This document shows, piece by piece, positions 1-8,524 of a stretch of 64,000 nucleotides of DNA (position 1 is its first letter; each line of letters starts with the position of its first letter). Source of the DNA: DASQDN01 sp963825845. GTDB lineage: Bacteria > Acidobacteriota > Terriglobia > Bryobacterales > Bryobacteraceae. Position numbers and translations under genes: made by a program. Location: assembly GCA_963825845.1 (NCBI GenBank), contig CAWGVL010000048.1:124001-188000 (forward strand), in the 5' to 3' direction. A model generated the notes under the pieces. That model ran no database searches and was not told the DNA's origin. It saw only the letters and a list, made by a program, of their open reading frames with translations.

Positions 1-361
1 CTTCCGCGGCGGCAATGCTTCGGAGCCCCGATATGGCAAACTCACGAGCGATGACCACGATCGTCATCCAAGCCGGAACGACCCGCACTTGTACCAACGC
101 AATCAGTGCCGAGGATACGAGCAGTTTGTCGGCAATCGGATCGAGGAGCGTGCCCACGGTCGTGACCTGCCCCCACTTGCGCGCCAGGTATCCATCGAGG
201 AGATCGGTCGCGGCCGCTGCCAGGAAGAGGCTCAACGCGAGCGTCGCATTCGTGATCTCCATGAAGCCGAGATCGATAGTTACGTGTCCCTGCACCAGAG
301 CCGCAACGAGCAAGGGTACGAAGAAGATCCGCAGGAGCGTAAGAGCGTTGGGAAGATTCAT
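1..361 (-). CDS. pgsA: CDP-diacylglycerol--glycerol-3-phosphate 3-phosphatidyltransferase, partial
   Basis: Transfers a phosphatidyl group from CDP-diacylglycerol to glycerol 3-phosphate in the inner membrane, the committed step to phosphatidylglycerol. The gene is open to the left edge, so only about the first 120 residues are present. The N-terminus reads MNLPNALTLLRIFFVPLL, typical of the family. The CDP-alcohol phosphotransferase signature D-G-x2-A-R-x8-G-x3-D-x3-D is complete in DGYLARKWG...GTLLDPIAD. The ATG (361-359) overlaps the hflX stop as ATGA, suggesting translational coupling in an hfq-hflX-pgsA operon. The family call is firm. PgsA rather than another CDP-alcohol transferase is inferred from the N-terminal sequence. 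Confidence 0.9.
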   Translation of the reverse strand, partial: MNLPNALTLLRIFFVPLLVAALVQGHVTIDLGFMEITNATLALSLFLAAAATDLLDGYLARKWGQVTTVGTLLDPIADKLLVSSALIALVQVRVVPAWMTIVVIAREFAISGLRSIAAAE

Positions 362-1689
362 CGCCCGGGCGCCAGAAAACGGATGAGCCGCCGTTTGACG
401 GACTCAGGGGTTTCGGCCACGATCTCAGAATACTCTTCCTCGACTCGTTTACTCACCACGTGGGCGTACTCGTGGAGCATGTGCACGGCCGCTCCTTCCG
501 CGTGGGGAATATGGAATCGCTCGACGGTGACGAGATCCATGGGAAGCATGGCATCGATGCGACGGAGAAGGTCGGGGATGCCCGACCCAGTAAGACCGGA
601 GACGACAACCGCGCCGGGAGCAGTGGTTCCGGCGCCAAGGCTGCCCACTACGCGCTCACGCACGAGTTCAGGATCACTTTGACCCGGTGGCAGCAGATCG
701 AGCTTGTTCAATACGAGTATCTGCGGAGTGGATTCGGCTCCAATCTCACGAACAACTTCCATGACGTGGCGCGTATAGTCGGGCGCCTGCTCAGACGATG
801 CGTCGACGACATGTAGAAGCAGCGCCGCTTCAGTCACCTCTTCGAGAGTGGCCCGGAAGGCTTTTACGAGCGTCGTGGGGAGGCTTCGGATGAAACCTAC
901 CGTGTCGCTCAGAAGCACGCGTCGATTCGACGGAAGCACGAATTGACGAACGGTTGGGTCGAGGGTCGCAAACATCCGGGAGTCCGCGACGACACCCGCT
1001 CCCGTAAGACGGTTGAAGAGTGTCGACTTGCCGGCGTTGGTGTATCCGACAAGACTGACGGTGGCGAGAGGTACGGACTGACGCTGCCGGCGCTGAATGC
1101 CCCGCCCGGCCCGAACGGAATCCAGATCACCTTCGATCTTGCGGATGCGCTGAGAGATCTTACGGCGATCCATCTCGAGCTGGGTTTCACCGGGACCTCG
1201 TGTGCCGATGCCGCCGCCGAGACGTGACATCTGCAGGCCGCGTCCCGCAAGGCGCGGCAGCAGATAGTTCAATTGCGCGAGTTCAACTTGCAGTTGACCT
1301 TCTCGTGTACGCGCCCGCCTGGCGAAGATGTCCAGGATCAACTGCGTGCGATCCACCACCTTGCAGTCGAGAAGCCGCTCGAGATTCCTTTGCTGAGTTG
1401 GAGTCAGATCGCCGTCAATGATGACAACGTCGATAGAAGCGGCCTTCACATTGGCTGCAAGTTCGTCGACCTTCCCGGAGCCGATGAGCGTTGCCGCGAC
1501 GGGCGTTTCTCGTGACTGCAACACCCGATCTACGACTTGGGCTCCGGCGCTCTCGGCCAGAACTTCCAGTTCGCCTATCGATTCTTCAGCAGAGGTGGTG
1601 AACTCTGGTTTGGGCGCTCCGGGCCTTGACACGCGGCCCTTGAGGTCGAGCCCGACCAGGATCGCGCGTTCGCAGGTTTCAGGGGGCAA
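358..1689 (-). CDS. hflX: GTPase HflX
   Basis: Ribosome-associated GTPase of the Obg-HflX class that splits or rescues stalled 70S ribosomes under stress. The protein has 443 residues. The N-terminal HflX domain ends in the glycine-rich motif GGGIGTRGPGETQLE (about 158-172). The G domain follows, with G1 GYTNAGKST (215-223), G3 DTVGF (262-266) and G4 NKLD (328-331). The start is TTG at 1689, 9 nt after the hfq stop; an in-frame stop at 1699-1701 excludes a much longer form. The hfq-hflX order is conserved in many bacteria. Confidence 0.96.
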   Translation of the reverse strand: MPPETCERAILVGLDLKGRVSRPGAPKPEFTTSAEESIGELEVLAESAGAQVVDRVLQSRETPVAATLIGSGKVDELAANVKAASIDVVIIDGDLTPTQQRNLERLLDCKVVDRTQLILDIFARRARTREGQLQVELAQLNYLLPRLAGRGLQMSRLGGGIGTRGPGETQLEMDRRKISQRIRKIEGDLDSVRAGRGIQRRQRQSVPLATVSLVGYTNAGKSTLFNRLTGAGVVADSRMFATLDPTVRQFVLPSNRRVLLSDTVGFIRSLPTTLVKAFRATLEEVTEAALLLHVVDASSEQAPDYTRHVMEVVREIGAESTPQILVLNKLDLLPPGQSDPELVRERVVGSLGAGTTAPGAVVVSGLTGSGIPDLLRRIDAMLPMDLVTVERFHIPHAEGAAVHMLHEYAHVVSKRVEEEYSEIVAETPESVKRRLIRFLAPGR

Positions 1690-1698
1690 TCGGCTGAG

Positions 1699-1998
1699 CT
1701 ACTCCTGGCTGGTGTCCGCCGTGGGAGGCGGCATCAGCGGCGGCGGACCCGGCGACCCCGGACCCGGATGAGGCCCCGAAGAGTGAGCACTCTTCGAGAT
1801 AACCACCGTTGAAATCGCGTGCTTGAAAATCAACTGCTCCTGGTTACTTGCCTCCAGAATTACTGAATACTTGTCGAAGCTCTTGATCCGACCCGACAGT
1901 TTGACCCCGCTCATCAGGTAGATGGTCAGGAAAGTTTTGTCTTTCCGTGCGTTATTTAGAAAAGCTTCTTGTATATTTTGTTGTGTTAGCTTTTCCAT
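1699..1998 (-). CDS. hfq: RNA chaperone Hfq
   Basis: Hexameric Sm-like protein that pairs small RNAs with mRNAs. The 99-residue product has the Sm1 region (QEAFLNNARKDKTFLTIYLMSGVKLSG) in its first 40 residues and an Sm2 motif FKHAIST near residue 60, where most Hfq proteins have YKHAIST. Beyond residue 72 the tail is short and rich in Pro and Gly (HPGPGSPGPPPLMPPP), a low-complexity C-terminus of the kind seen in other Hfq proteins. A strong ribosome-binding site, AAAGGAG, lies 6-7 nt before the ATG. It is the first gene of the hfq-hflX-pgsA run. Confidence 0.97.
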   Translation of the reverse strand: MEKLTQQNIQEAFLNNARKDKTFLTIYLMSGVKLSGRIKSFDKYSVILEASNQEQLIFKHAISTVVISKSAHSSGPHPGPGSPGPPPLMPPPTADTSQE

Positions 1999-2370
1999 GC
2001 TGGCTCCTTTGGCCCGGCGTTAAAGCAGTCCTACGAAACTGATTCTGAGAATCATACCAGACGTCCGGCAACCCGTCTGGGCCCTCTCAGCGTGTCACCC
2101 ACACTACACCGAAAAGTTACAATCGCGACCGATTGACTAGCTTCGCACTAAGCCGGAGTGCATCAAGCTTTAGATTCTGTGGGATAGAAACAGTTTCGAT
2201 GTCCCGTTACGTCGAGGTTATCATGTCGACCGAGCGAAGGGAAGAAATGGCAGTTCGGCGCAATTGACATTACGCCATCTTAATGATCCAGCGAAGTAAT
2301 GGGGCGTACAATTTGGTTGCGCCATCTCGCGTTCGCAGATTCGCGTTACTCAAGGTTTACGATATCGACA
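1999..2370. promoter_or_regulatory. Divergent intergenic region hfq / rsmB with two inverted repeats
   Basis: This 372-nt gap separates divergently transcribed hfq and rsmB and should hold both promoters. Two inverted repeats are visible: TGATTC-TGA-GAATCA (2040-2054), and CCAGACG (2057-2063) paired with CGTCTGG (2074-2080) across 10 nt. On the hfq strand the second hairpin is followed by TATGAT, a possible -10, but no good -35 sits at the right distance. I see no tRNA or small protein gene here. Confidence 0.45.
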
Positions 2371-3516
2371 ATGATCTCGCCTGCCCGGAAGGTCGCGTTT
2401 GGGGTACTCCGAAAGACGGAAGAGGGAGGCTACGCATCCGATCTTTTGGTCACCGATGCGGCGCGCCTGGATTCGCGCGATGCCGGTTTGGCGTCCGAGA
2501 TCGTCTTTGGATGTCTGCGCCGCCAAGCTCAACTCGACTGGTTGATCCTGCAAATGACGAAGCGGAGCGCGGATCGGCTGGACTCGGCGGTTCGGCTCGC
2601 CCTGCGCATGGGGCTATATCAGCTACGACATCTTGACCGGGTGCCGGCGCACGCCATCATCAACGAAAGCGTGGAACTCGTGAAATCGGCCAAGAAGACC
2701 AGCGCCGCAGGACTGGTCAATGCCGTGCTGCGTCGCGCTCCCAGAGGCGCGACGGAATGGCCGAGCCGCGAGGTGGAGTTATCTATGCCTGAGTGGCTGC
2801 TCGACGGATGGGACCGGCAGTTCGGACGAGCGACAGCGGATGGTATTGCCGAAGTTTTTCTTCAAGCTCCGGAAACGTATGTGCGAAATCCGCCGGATCT
2901 AGAGGGCTTGAGGGTCGAAGCTACGGACGTCCCAGGCGCGTTTCGCGTTGTGACCGGAGATACGAGCGGACTCCGAGTCCAGGACATAGGATCGCAATCC
3001 GTCGTACCGCTGCTCGAGCTGCGAGAGGGGCAGACGTTTCTGGACGTGTGCGCCGCGCCTGGAAACAAAACGTCTCAGGCTCTGGAATCCGGTGTACTCG
3101 GGATCGCCTGCGATTTGCACTGGAAAAGGCTGCAAACGGTCACGGGTTGTGCGCGAGTGGCGCTGGATGCAACGAAGTCGATCCCTTTCCGGTCACAATT
3201 CGACCGCATCCTGGTGGATGCGCCTTGTTCCGGTACAGGAACTCTGGGGCGCAATCCCGAGATCCGCTGGCGGCTGCGACCTAGCGATATTGAGGAATTA
3301 CATGAGAAGCAGATTCGCATCCTGAAGAATGCACTCGCATGCCTCGCGCCCGCAGGACGGCTCGTGTATTCGACTTGCTCTCTGGAAAAGCGGGAAAACG
3401 AGGAAGTAGTGGAGCGCGTGTCTCGCGAAACCGGGTTTCACGTCCTCGATATGCACTATCGAATTCCCGGACGCGATGCGGGAGATGGATTCTTCGCAAG
3501 CGTGCTAATGGCCTGA
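2371..3516 (+). CDS. rsmB: 16S rRNA (cytosine-967-C5)-methyltransferase
   Basis: SAM-dependent m5C methyltransferase of the RsmB/Sun family, acting on 16S rRNA. The N-terminal NusB-like helical domain (ISPARKVAFGVL...; AHAIINESVELVK) is followed by a Rossmann methyltransferase domain. That domain has a SAM loop (VCAAPGNKT), DAPCSGTGTLGRNPEI around residue 281 and YSTCSLEKREN around residue 332, whose two cysteines are the expected catalytic pair. The reading frame is open back to 2299, but family members begin at MISPARKVAF, so ATG 2371 (381 residues) is preferred over the longer form. Confidence 0.93.
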   Translation: MISPARKVAFGVLRKTEEGGYASDLLVTDAARLDSRDAGLASEIVFGCLRRQAQLDWLILQMTKRSADRLDSAVRLALRMGLYQLRHLDRVPAHAIINESVELVKSAKKTSAAGLVNAVLRRAPRGATEWPSREVELSMPEWLLDGWDRQFGRATADGIAEVFLQAPETYVRNPPDLEGLRVEATDVPGAFRVVTGDTSGLRVQDIGSQSVVPLLELREGQTFLDVCAAPGNKTSQALESGVLGIACDLHWKRLQTVTGCARVALDATKSIPFRSQFDRILVDAPCSGTGTLGRNPEIRWRLRPSDIEELHEKQIRILKNALACLAPAGRLVYSTCSLEKRENEEVVERVSRETGFHVLDMHYRIPGRDAGDGFFASVLMA

Positions 3517-3558
3517 GCCAAAATTACGTCTCGAAATCGCGTATTCTCAATAGACTCC

Positions 3559-4539
3559 ATGCTGAAGAAGATTCTCGGCTACGGCCTCCTTACGATTGTT
3601 GTGCTCGCGGGCAGCGGGTTCGCGTTCCTGTACTTCAGAAAGCCGACATCAGCGCCAGCTTCGGACATCAGGGTCGCGATGACTCCCGATCGAATCGCAC
3701 GCGGGAAATATATCTTCGAACTCGCGGATTGCGATGGTTGCCATTCGCAGCATGACACGACGAAGCAGTATTGGCCAGTGGTGGAGTCAGGCCGCGGGCG
3801 GGGCAACTTCCTGGGGCAGGAAGGCCCTATCAAGCTGGATATCCCGAACATCACTCCGGACCCGGAATTCGGCATTGGAAAGTGGACGGATGGAGAAAAG
3901 ATCCGCGCGATTCGGGAGGGTGTCCATCGCGACGGCACCGCGCTATTCCCAATGATGCCGTACGAGGAGTACAGGAACATGTCCGACGACGACGTTCAGT
4001 CTCTCGTGGCATATCTGAACTCTCTGCCGCCGGTGCGGCACAACTCGCCCTGTCCGACGGTTGGCTTTCCGGTGAATCTTCTCATCAAGGGAGTGCCCGA
4101 GCCTGTCACGAAGCCAGTGGCTACCCCCGATCCGACGAACAAGCGCCTATATGGGGAATATCTGACCAGCGTAGGCGTCTGCGTGGTGTGCCATACCCAG
4201 GAGAACAAAGGCTCGCTCATCCGGGAGAAGTTGTTCGCAGGCGGACGGCGCTTCGATGTCATGGGGAACTCGGTGGTATCGGCGAATATCACTCCGGACA
4301 AAGCGACTGGCATCGGCGATTGGGATTTGAACCGGTTCCTCGAACGGTTTCGAAAGCACCGAGTGCCCGCGGAATCGTTGCCGGCCTTCGATAAGGCCTT
4401 GTTTACTCTGATGCCGTGGCGCGAGCTCGCAAACATGAGCGACAGCGATCTGGGAGCAATCTACACCTATCTGATGGAGCAGCGAGCAGTAGAGAACAAG
4501 GTGGTAACACACCCGCTCGAAACAGCCCAAGCGCGCTGA
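3559..4539 (+). CDS. Diheme cytochrome c, membrane-anchored
   Basis: Exported cytochrome with an N-terminal membrane segment (residues 5-25, GYGLLTIVVLAGSGFAFLYF) and two heme c sites, CDGCH at 57-61 and CVVCH at 208-212. The two halves look alike (ITPDPEFGIGKW... and ITPDKATGIGDW...), as in tandem cytochrome c domains that accept electrons from periplasmic dehydrogenases such as alcohol/aldehyde dehydrogenases. Met ligands could come from the MMPYEEYRNMSD and LMPWRELANMSD segments, one per half. No dehydrogenase gene is adjacent, so its donor is unknown. It follows rsmB by 42 nt and may be cotranscribed. Confidence 0.85.
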   Translation: MLKKILGYGLLTIVVLAGSGFAFLYFRKPTSAPASDIRVAMTPDRIARGKYIFELADCDGCHSQHDTTKQYWPVVESGRGRGNFLGQEGPIKLDIPNITPDPEFGIGKWTDGEKIRAIREGVHRDGTALFPMMPYEEYRNMSDDDVQSLVAYLNSLPPVRHNSPCPTVGFPVNLLIKGVPEPVTKPVATPDPTNKRLYGEYLTSVGVCVVCHTQENKGSLIREKLFAGGRRFDVMGNSVVSANITPDKATGIGDWDLNRFLERFRKHRVPAESLPAFDKALFTLMPWRELANMSDSDLGAIYTYLMEQRAVENKVVTHPLETAQAR

Positions 4540-4542
4540 TCT

Positions 4543-4968
4543 TCAAGCGTTCGGCGCGAAGAGCCTCGCCGGCACACGAAAGAACTTGGCCAGTTCCTTT
4601 GCTTGCCGTTTACTAATGGCGCGCTTTCCGTCGATGATCTCGCGAGCAAGGTGAGGGTTGCCAAAAACGTGCGCGACATCATCGAGCTTGATATCGTGGC
4701 TGTACATGAGGCGCTGAAGCGTAATGTGCGGAGGGGGCGGTTCGTCTGCTTCCGCCTGCTCCTCTTCGTCGTCTGCGGCCGAGGTGACCTCATACGCTTC
4801 GATGAGCAGGACGATAAGCGCAAGAAGCTTTTCCTCTTCTTCCGGCAGGTCATCGCCTTTTTCCATCAGAGACTCGGCGAGCGCAAGTAGCCGCTCATGC
4901 TCCTCGGCCGTTTCGATAATTCGTGGTCGCGCGTCGACGAGAAGTGCTCCGTATCGTTGTTCGTCCAT
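4543..4968 (-). CDS. HigA-like helix-turn-helix protein
   Basis: A 141-residue protein of the HigA antitoxin/regulator type. The N-terminal half is acidic and helical, and residues 66-77 are very acidic followed by a proline run. The C-terminal Xre-type helix-turn-helix spans about 82-135 (ITLQRLMYSHDIKLDDVAHVFGNPHLAREIIDGKRAISKRQAKELAKFF). No HigB-like toxin gene is adjacent. The ATG at 4968 directly abuts the uvsE TAG stop, so the two are probably translated from one mRNA. A stand-alone regulator is as likely as an antitoxin. Confidence 0.8.
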   Translation of the reverse strand: MDEQRYGALLVDARPRIIETAEEHERLLALAESLMEKGDDLPEEEEKLLALIVLLIEAYEVTSAADDEEEQAEADEPPPPHITLQRLMYSHDIKLDDVAHVFGNPHLAREIIDGKRAISKRQAKELAKFFRVPARLFAPNA

Positions 4969-6021
4969 CTAAAGTGTGAGGGCCTCCGGTGAGATCTCGA
5001 TGTCTTCATCCTGCGGAACGGCGGCAGACGTAAGTCCGAATCGGCCCGCTACATCTGGAGCATAGCGCAAGAGATCCTGTCGTAAGCGGATCAGCGCAAG
5101 ATCCTTCGCCTTTGCTTCCAGCATCACATCGAATTCGAGATCAACCATCTGCCGCATGAAGGAAATGAACTCGAACGGGTGATTGAAGTCGGCGTGACCA
5201 GTCCAGATCGGAGGCTGAAGCACGACCTCCTTCTTGCCGGATTTTCGATTTACGCGTTCGACTTGCCGCATCTCGGTCCGCGGTGAAGAGAAGTGCATCT
5301 TGGGACGAATTCCGGTCGGCCAGGAGCGGAGAAAGCGCTCGAAGGTAGGTCGCAGCGGCAGGCCTTCGGGATTCAAGCAGCAGAAGTGCTGGATATCGAA
5401 GATCAAAGACGCCCCTGTGCGCTCATGCGCCCAGAGTACGTTTGCGGCACTGAACCGGGTGTCATCATTCTCTAAAACAAGTCGGCGTTTGATGGGTTCG
5501 GAAAGCGTTGAGTAGGCACGGACCCATCGCTCCAGGCTCGCCTGCTGGTCGCCATAGGAGCCGCCCGCGTGTATGACGAGCACCGCTTCGGGACCCAATT
5601 CCATGGTATCGAGCAGGTCTGCCTGACTCTGCAGGTCCCAGACGCTTTTCCGCTGGATCTCGGGATCCGGGCTGTTGATGACGATGAACTGCGAGGGATG
5701 CATCGAAAGACGCAACCCGATCCGTTTCGCTTCGGCTCCAAGGTCGCGAAGCTCCTGGGCGCAATCCCGGATCTGGTTGTGAAACTGCGGCAGATCGGGG
5801 TGGGTGGCATACGGCACGACGTCGGAGGACATTCGATACATGGAAATGCTGTTCTTTTCGAGGTACCGAAAGATCTCGGCGAGATATCCGATCGATACTC
5901 GGAGGTGAGGCTCGGACTGCCAGCGCCGGCTGTCATTGCTCTTCAGACCCTTTTGGCCGAGCACCTTGACGGGGAACCCGAGGCGCAATGGCGATTCATC
6001 CTTTGGTCGGCGTAGAGGCAC
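4969..6021 (-). CDS. uvsE: UV damage endonuclease UvsE/UVDE
   Basis: TIM-barrel, metal-dependent endonuclease that nicks DNA 5' of UV photoproducts and other lesions, starting an excision pathway independent of UvrABC. The 350 residues match UVDE length. Recognisable family blocks are RLGFPVKV near the start, the ISMYRMSSDVVPYATHPDLPQ region, RLSMHPSQFIVINSPD, LVIHAGGSYGD, LVLENDDTRFS and FDIQHFCCLNPEG, which carry the His, Glu and Asp metal ligands. The stop codon touches the start of the HigA-like gene. Confidence 0.93.
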   Translation of the reverse strand: MPLRRPKDESPLRLGFPVKVLGQKGLKSNDSRRWQSEPHLRVSIGYLAEIFRYLEKNSISMYRMSSDVVPYATHPDLPQFHNQIRDCAQELRDLGAEAKRIGLRLSMHPSQFIVINSPDPEIQRKSVWDLQSQADLLDTMELGPEAVLVIHAGGSYGDQQASLERWVRAYSTLSEPIKRRLVLENDDTRFSAANVLWAHERTGASLIFDIQHFCCLNPEGLPLRPTFERFLRSWPTGIRPKMHFSSPRTEMRQVERVNRKSGKKEVVLQPPIWTGHADFNHPFEFISFMRQMVDLEFDVMLEAKAKDLALIRLRQDLLRYAPDVAGRFGLTSAAVPQDEDIEISPEALTL

Positions 6022-6072
6022 TTTTATTTGATTCCCCAGTTCACCGCTTCATTCTAATTTCTTACTAATTTC

Positions 6073-6660
6073 TTAGCGCGGGTGATTTGCCCGGCTCACG
6101 AATTTGTTTCCACCTATATAGAAACGCAGCGGCCAATCGGCGCAGTGGGTGATGCCAATTCGTGGAGTGGTCACGATGTCAAAGGCCGACGGCGCCGCAG
6201 GTTCATGGATGGTTAAAGGGCCCTTGGTCACATCTGCGCCGTTGTGAGATCGGGTAACGTCAAGCGCGAGGGTCAAACGGCCAGGGCCTGACGCCAACTG
6301 CTCGGGTTTGAGGGCGGCCGGACGGCGACGGCGCATCACGTTAATTCCTTCCGTCGGCTCCACGGCTCGAATCAGAACACAGCCAGCGATGCCATCGGGC
6401 TCGGCGACGATGTTCAGGCATTCGTAGACGCCGTAGATCAGGTAAACGTACGCGTGCCCCGGAGGACCGAAGATGACGCGCGTCCGCTCGGTGATTCCTC
6501 GCGCCGAGTGGGATGCCAAGTCGTCGCCGCCGAGATACGCTTCCGTCTCGACGATGATGCCGGCTGTTTCACCATGCCGCAGCACCTTACCGAGCAGATC
6601 CTTCGCAACCTTGATGGTAGAGCGGGAATAAAACCGGCGAGGCAGAACCTTGCCGGTCAT
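6073..6660 (-). CDS. DNA-3-methyladenine glycosylase, AAG/MPG family
   Basis: Excises alkylated purines (3-methyladenine, hypoxanthine) from DNA. The chosen product has 195 residues and starts MTGKVLPRRFYSRSTIKVAKDLLGK. AAG hallmarks are VETEAYLGGDDLASH, with the catalytic Glu, then GPPGHAYVYLIYG, LNIVAE and LASGPGRLTLAL. The frame is open to 7377, but that extension is the antisense of the transporter. ATG 6660 fits the family and overlaps the transporter stop as ATGA. It lies in the same direction and neighbourhood as uvsE, giving a small DNA-repair group. Confidence 0.93.
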   Translation of the reverse strand: MTGKVLPRRFYSRSTIKVAKDLLGKVLRHGETAGIIVETEAYLGGDDLASHSARGITERTRVIFGPPGHAYVYLIYGVYECLNIVAEPDGIAGCVLIRAVEPTEGINVMRRRRPAALKPEQLASGPGRLTLALDVTRSHNGADVTKGPLTIHEPAAPSAFDIVTTPRIGITHCADWPLRFYIGGNKFVSRANHPR

Positions 6661-8051
6661 TGAATCTCTCGAACCTGCTTTGCGATCCGGAAATGATAAA
6701 CGAGAGCGCCGGCTAGGATCGTGCCGATGGCGAGCAACGACACACGCGTTTGTAGAGTGATTCCATACACTGTCATCCAGGCGCCCATCAACACGAACGT
6801 GAGAGGAACGAGCGGATACGCGAAACTCACGACTCCGAGTCTCTGCCAGTCGGGGCGGCGACGGCGGAATACAAAAATGGACGCAACAGCCAATACCGCA
6901 GTGAAGTTCAACGTCATGCCGATGTAAAAGAATAATTGCGGAAAGGGCGTCAATGTCATCACGCTGGCGCAAATGCCCTGCGCGATGATGGCGGCGACAG
7001 GAGTTCGGTAGCGCGCATGGACGTTTGCAGCCGAAGCGAAGAACGCGCCGTTCTTTGCCATGGCGTAATAGACGCGGGGACCGATCGTTACCATCGCGCT
7101 GACGGAGGAGACGATCGAGATCGCCATCAAGGCGCTGAAGGCGCCGGCGATCTCGGGTCCGAAGAGTTTGGACGCGGCGAGGGATCCTATCGCGATAACG
7201 CCCTTCATCTCCTCCAGAGGCGCGGCGTACAGGAATACCATGTTCAGCAGAATATACAACCCCGCTACAAGCGCGGTTCCGAAGGTCAAAGCCTTTGGAA
7301 GTGTCTTGTCCGGCTGTTTGATCTCTTCCGCGACGTATGTTGCAGCATTCCACCCGCTGTAGCTCACGTAAATCCAAAATAGCGAGATGGCAAATTGCTG
7401 CACCAACGGAGTATCGACTGTGCGCACTGCCTTCTGGCCAAAATGCGACATGTCGCCCGAACCGAAGAGAAACCCAAGCCCAACGAATGCCACCACGACA
7501 AAGACCTTGATGAACGTGAGAACGTTTTGGATCCTTGCTACGCGCTGGATTCCGAAGATATTGATCACAGTGAAAAGAAGGATCAGTGCGCAGGCTGCCA
7601 TTTGGGCGCCGCCCAGCTTGAACATCCAGTCACCCGATCCGAAAATCGCAGGCGCATTTGCCTGCTTCAATGCCGGGGCGAAATACCCAAGATAATCGGC
7701 AAACGCCAGAGCGGCCACTGCAATGGGGGCCGAGAATCCCGCGAAGAACGAAACCCATCCCGTGATAAAGCCCCATACGGGGCCGTACGCTCGTGTCAGG
7801 TAGACATACTCGCCTCCGGACGCCGGGAAGTTGATTCCCAGTTCTGAAAAGCAAAACGAACCCGCCAATGCGGCGATCGCGCCGACAATCCAGATCAGAA
7901 GGAAGAGCGTGGGATCGCCAAGCTGCCCCGCAAGGAATCCGCTCGTTGTGAAGATGCCGGTTCCGATCATGTTGGAAACGACAAGAGCGGTGGCGCTTAC
8001 CACGCCGAGCTGACGGACGAGTGTCGCGGAGTGGGTCGTGGTCGCGGTCAT
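6657..8051 (-). CDS. APC-family amino acid/polyamine permease
   Basis: Inner-membrane transporter of the amino acid-polyamine-organocation superfamily with 464 residues and about 12 hydrophobic segments. The first helix has the family substrate loop SNMIGTGIF (about 26-34). FPASGGEYVYL and VSYSGWNAATYVAEEI are typical of the LAT/cationic amino acid subgroup. The substrate cannot be read from sequence. The stop overlaps the glycosylase start by 4 nt, so the two are probably cotranscribed, although no functional link is obvious. Confidence 0.88.
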   Translation of the reverse strand: MTATTTHSATLVRQLGVVSATALVVSNMIGTGIFTTSGFLAGQLGDPTLFLLIWIVGAIAALAGSFCFSELGINFPASGGEYVYLTRAYGPVWGFITGWVSFFAGFSAPIAVAALAFADYLGYFAPALKQANAPAIFGSGDWMFKLGGAQMAACALILLFTVINIFGIQRVARIQNVLTFIKVFVVVAFVGLGFLFGSGDMSHFGQKAVRTVDTPLVQQFAISLFWIYVSYSGWNAATYVAEEIKQPDKTLPKALTFGTALVAGLYILLNMVFLYAAPLEEMKGVIAIGSLAASKLFGPEIAGAFSALMAISIVSSVSAMVTIGPRVYYAMAKNGAFFASAANVHARYRTPVAAIIAQGICASVMTLTPFPQLFFYIGMTLNFTAVLAVASIFVFRRRRPDWQRLGVVSFAYPLVPLTFVLMGAWMTVYGITLQTRVSLLAIGTILAGALVYHFRIAKQVREIQ

Positions 8052-8099
8052 TTAGCGGCTATTGTAGCGTTACGGCCGAACGCAGTCAGCTTGCTATAG

Positions 8100-8509
8100 G
8101 AACTGGCGCGTCATGAAACAGCGTGGTGATAGACGGTTCGTACACTCGTTCGAAGACCCGATTTCCTTCCGAATATTCGAAATTGCCGGCCGGTAGTCAG
8201 CGACAGATGCTCCGAAAGCGTACTCAGAGCCCTGGACGCCCGCTTTTTCTGTGACATCGTCGAATTGCACTGATCCTCTATTGCGAAGGAGAACATTGCG
8301 ATGTTCCGGGAGCGTCTTGCGGCCAGAGGGCAACTCTCGTCCTGGTGAAGATCGAGATTGCCGTCATTGTCATAGTCGAACACGGCAATGCCGCCCGGAA
8401 CCGAGGCGGGATAGTACTTCCGGGCCGTCTCGCGGTTGTGCAGGGTAAAGCTTCGCGGCTGGAACCTCCACGTGCTTGCGGCTGCAGCGAGCAGGCACAC
8501 TAGAGTCAC
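8100..8509 (-). pseudogene. Remnant of a CRTAC1/FG-GAP repeat protein
   Basis: Two reading frames together spell the start of a CRTAC1-type protein: FTLHNRETARKYYPASVPGGIAVFDYDNDGNLDL in one frame, then LLRNRGSVQFDDVTEKAGVQGSEYAFGASVADY in another. The match then stops, so both a frameshift near 8340 and loss of the whole C-terminal part are indicated. FG-GAP proteins of this kind are exported beta-propellers; an intact relative lies at 35496-37259. The remnant sits immediately downstream of the GMC oxidoreductase gene. Confidence 0.7.
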
Positions 8510-8524
8510 TACCGCACCTGGTGT

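Noticed and set aside
4543..4968. A complete HigBA toxin-antitoxin pair.
   Set aside because: Both neighbours are assigned (diheme cytochrome and uvsE), leaving no room for a HigB toxin gene.
6073..7377. A 434-codon frame covering the 3-methyladenine glycosylase plus a long N-terminal extension.
   Set aside because: The extension is antisense to the transporter and has no family resemblance; ATG 6660 with an ATGA overlap gives the normal glycosylase.
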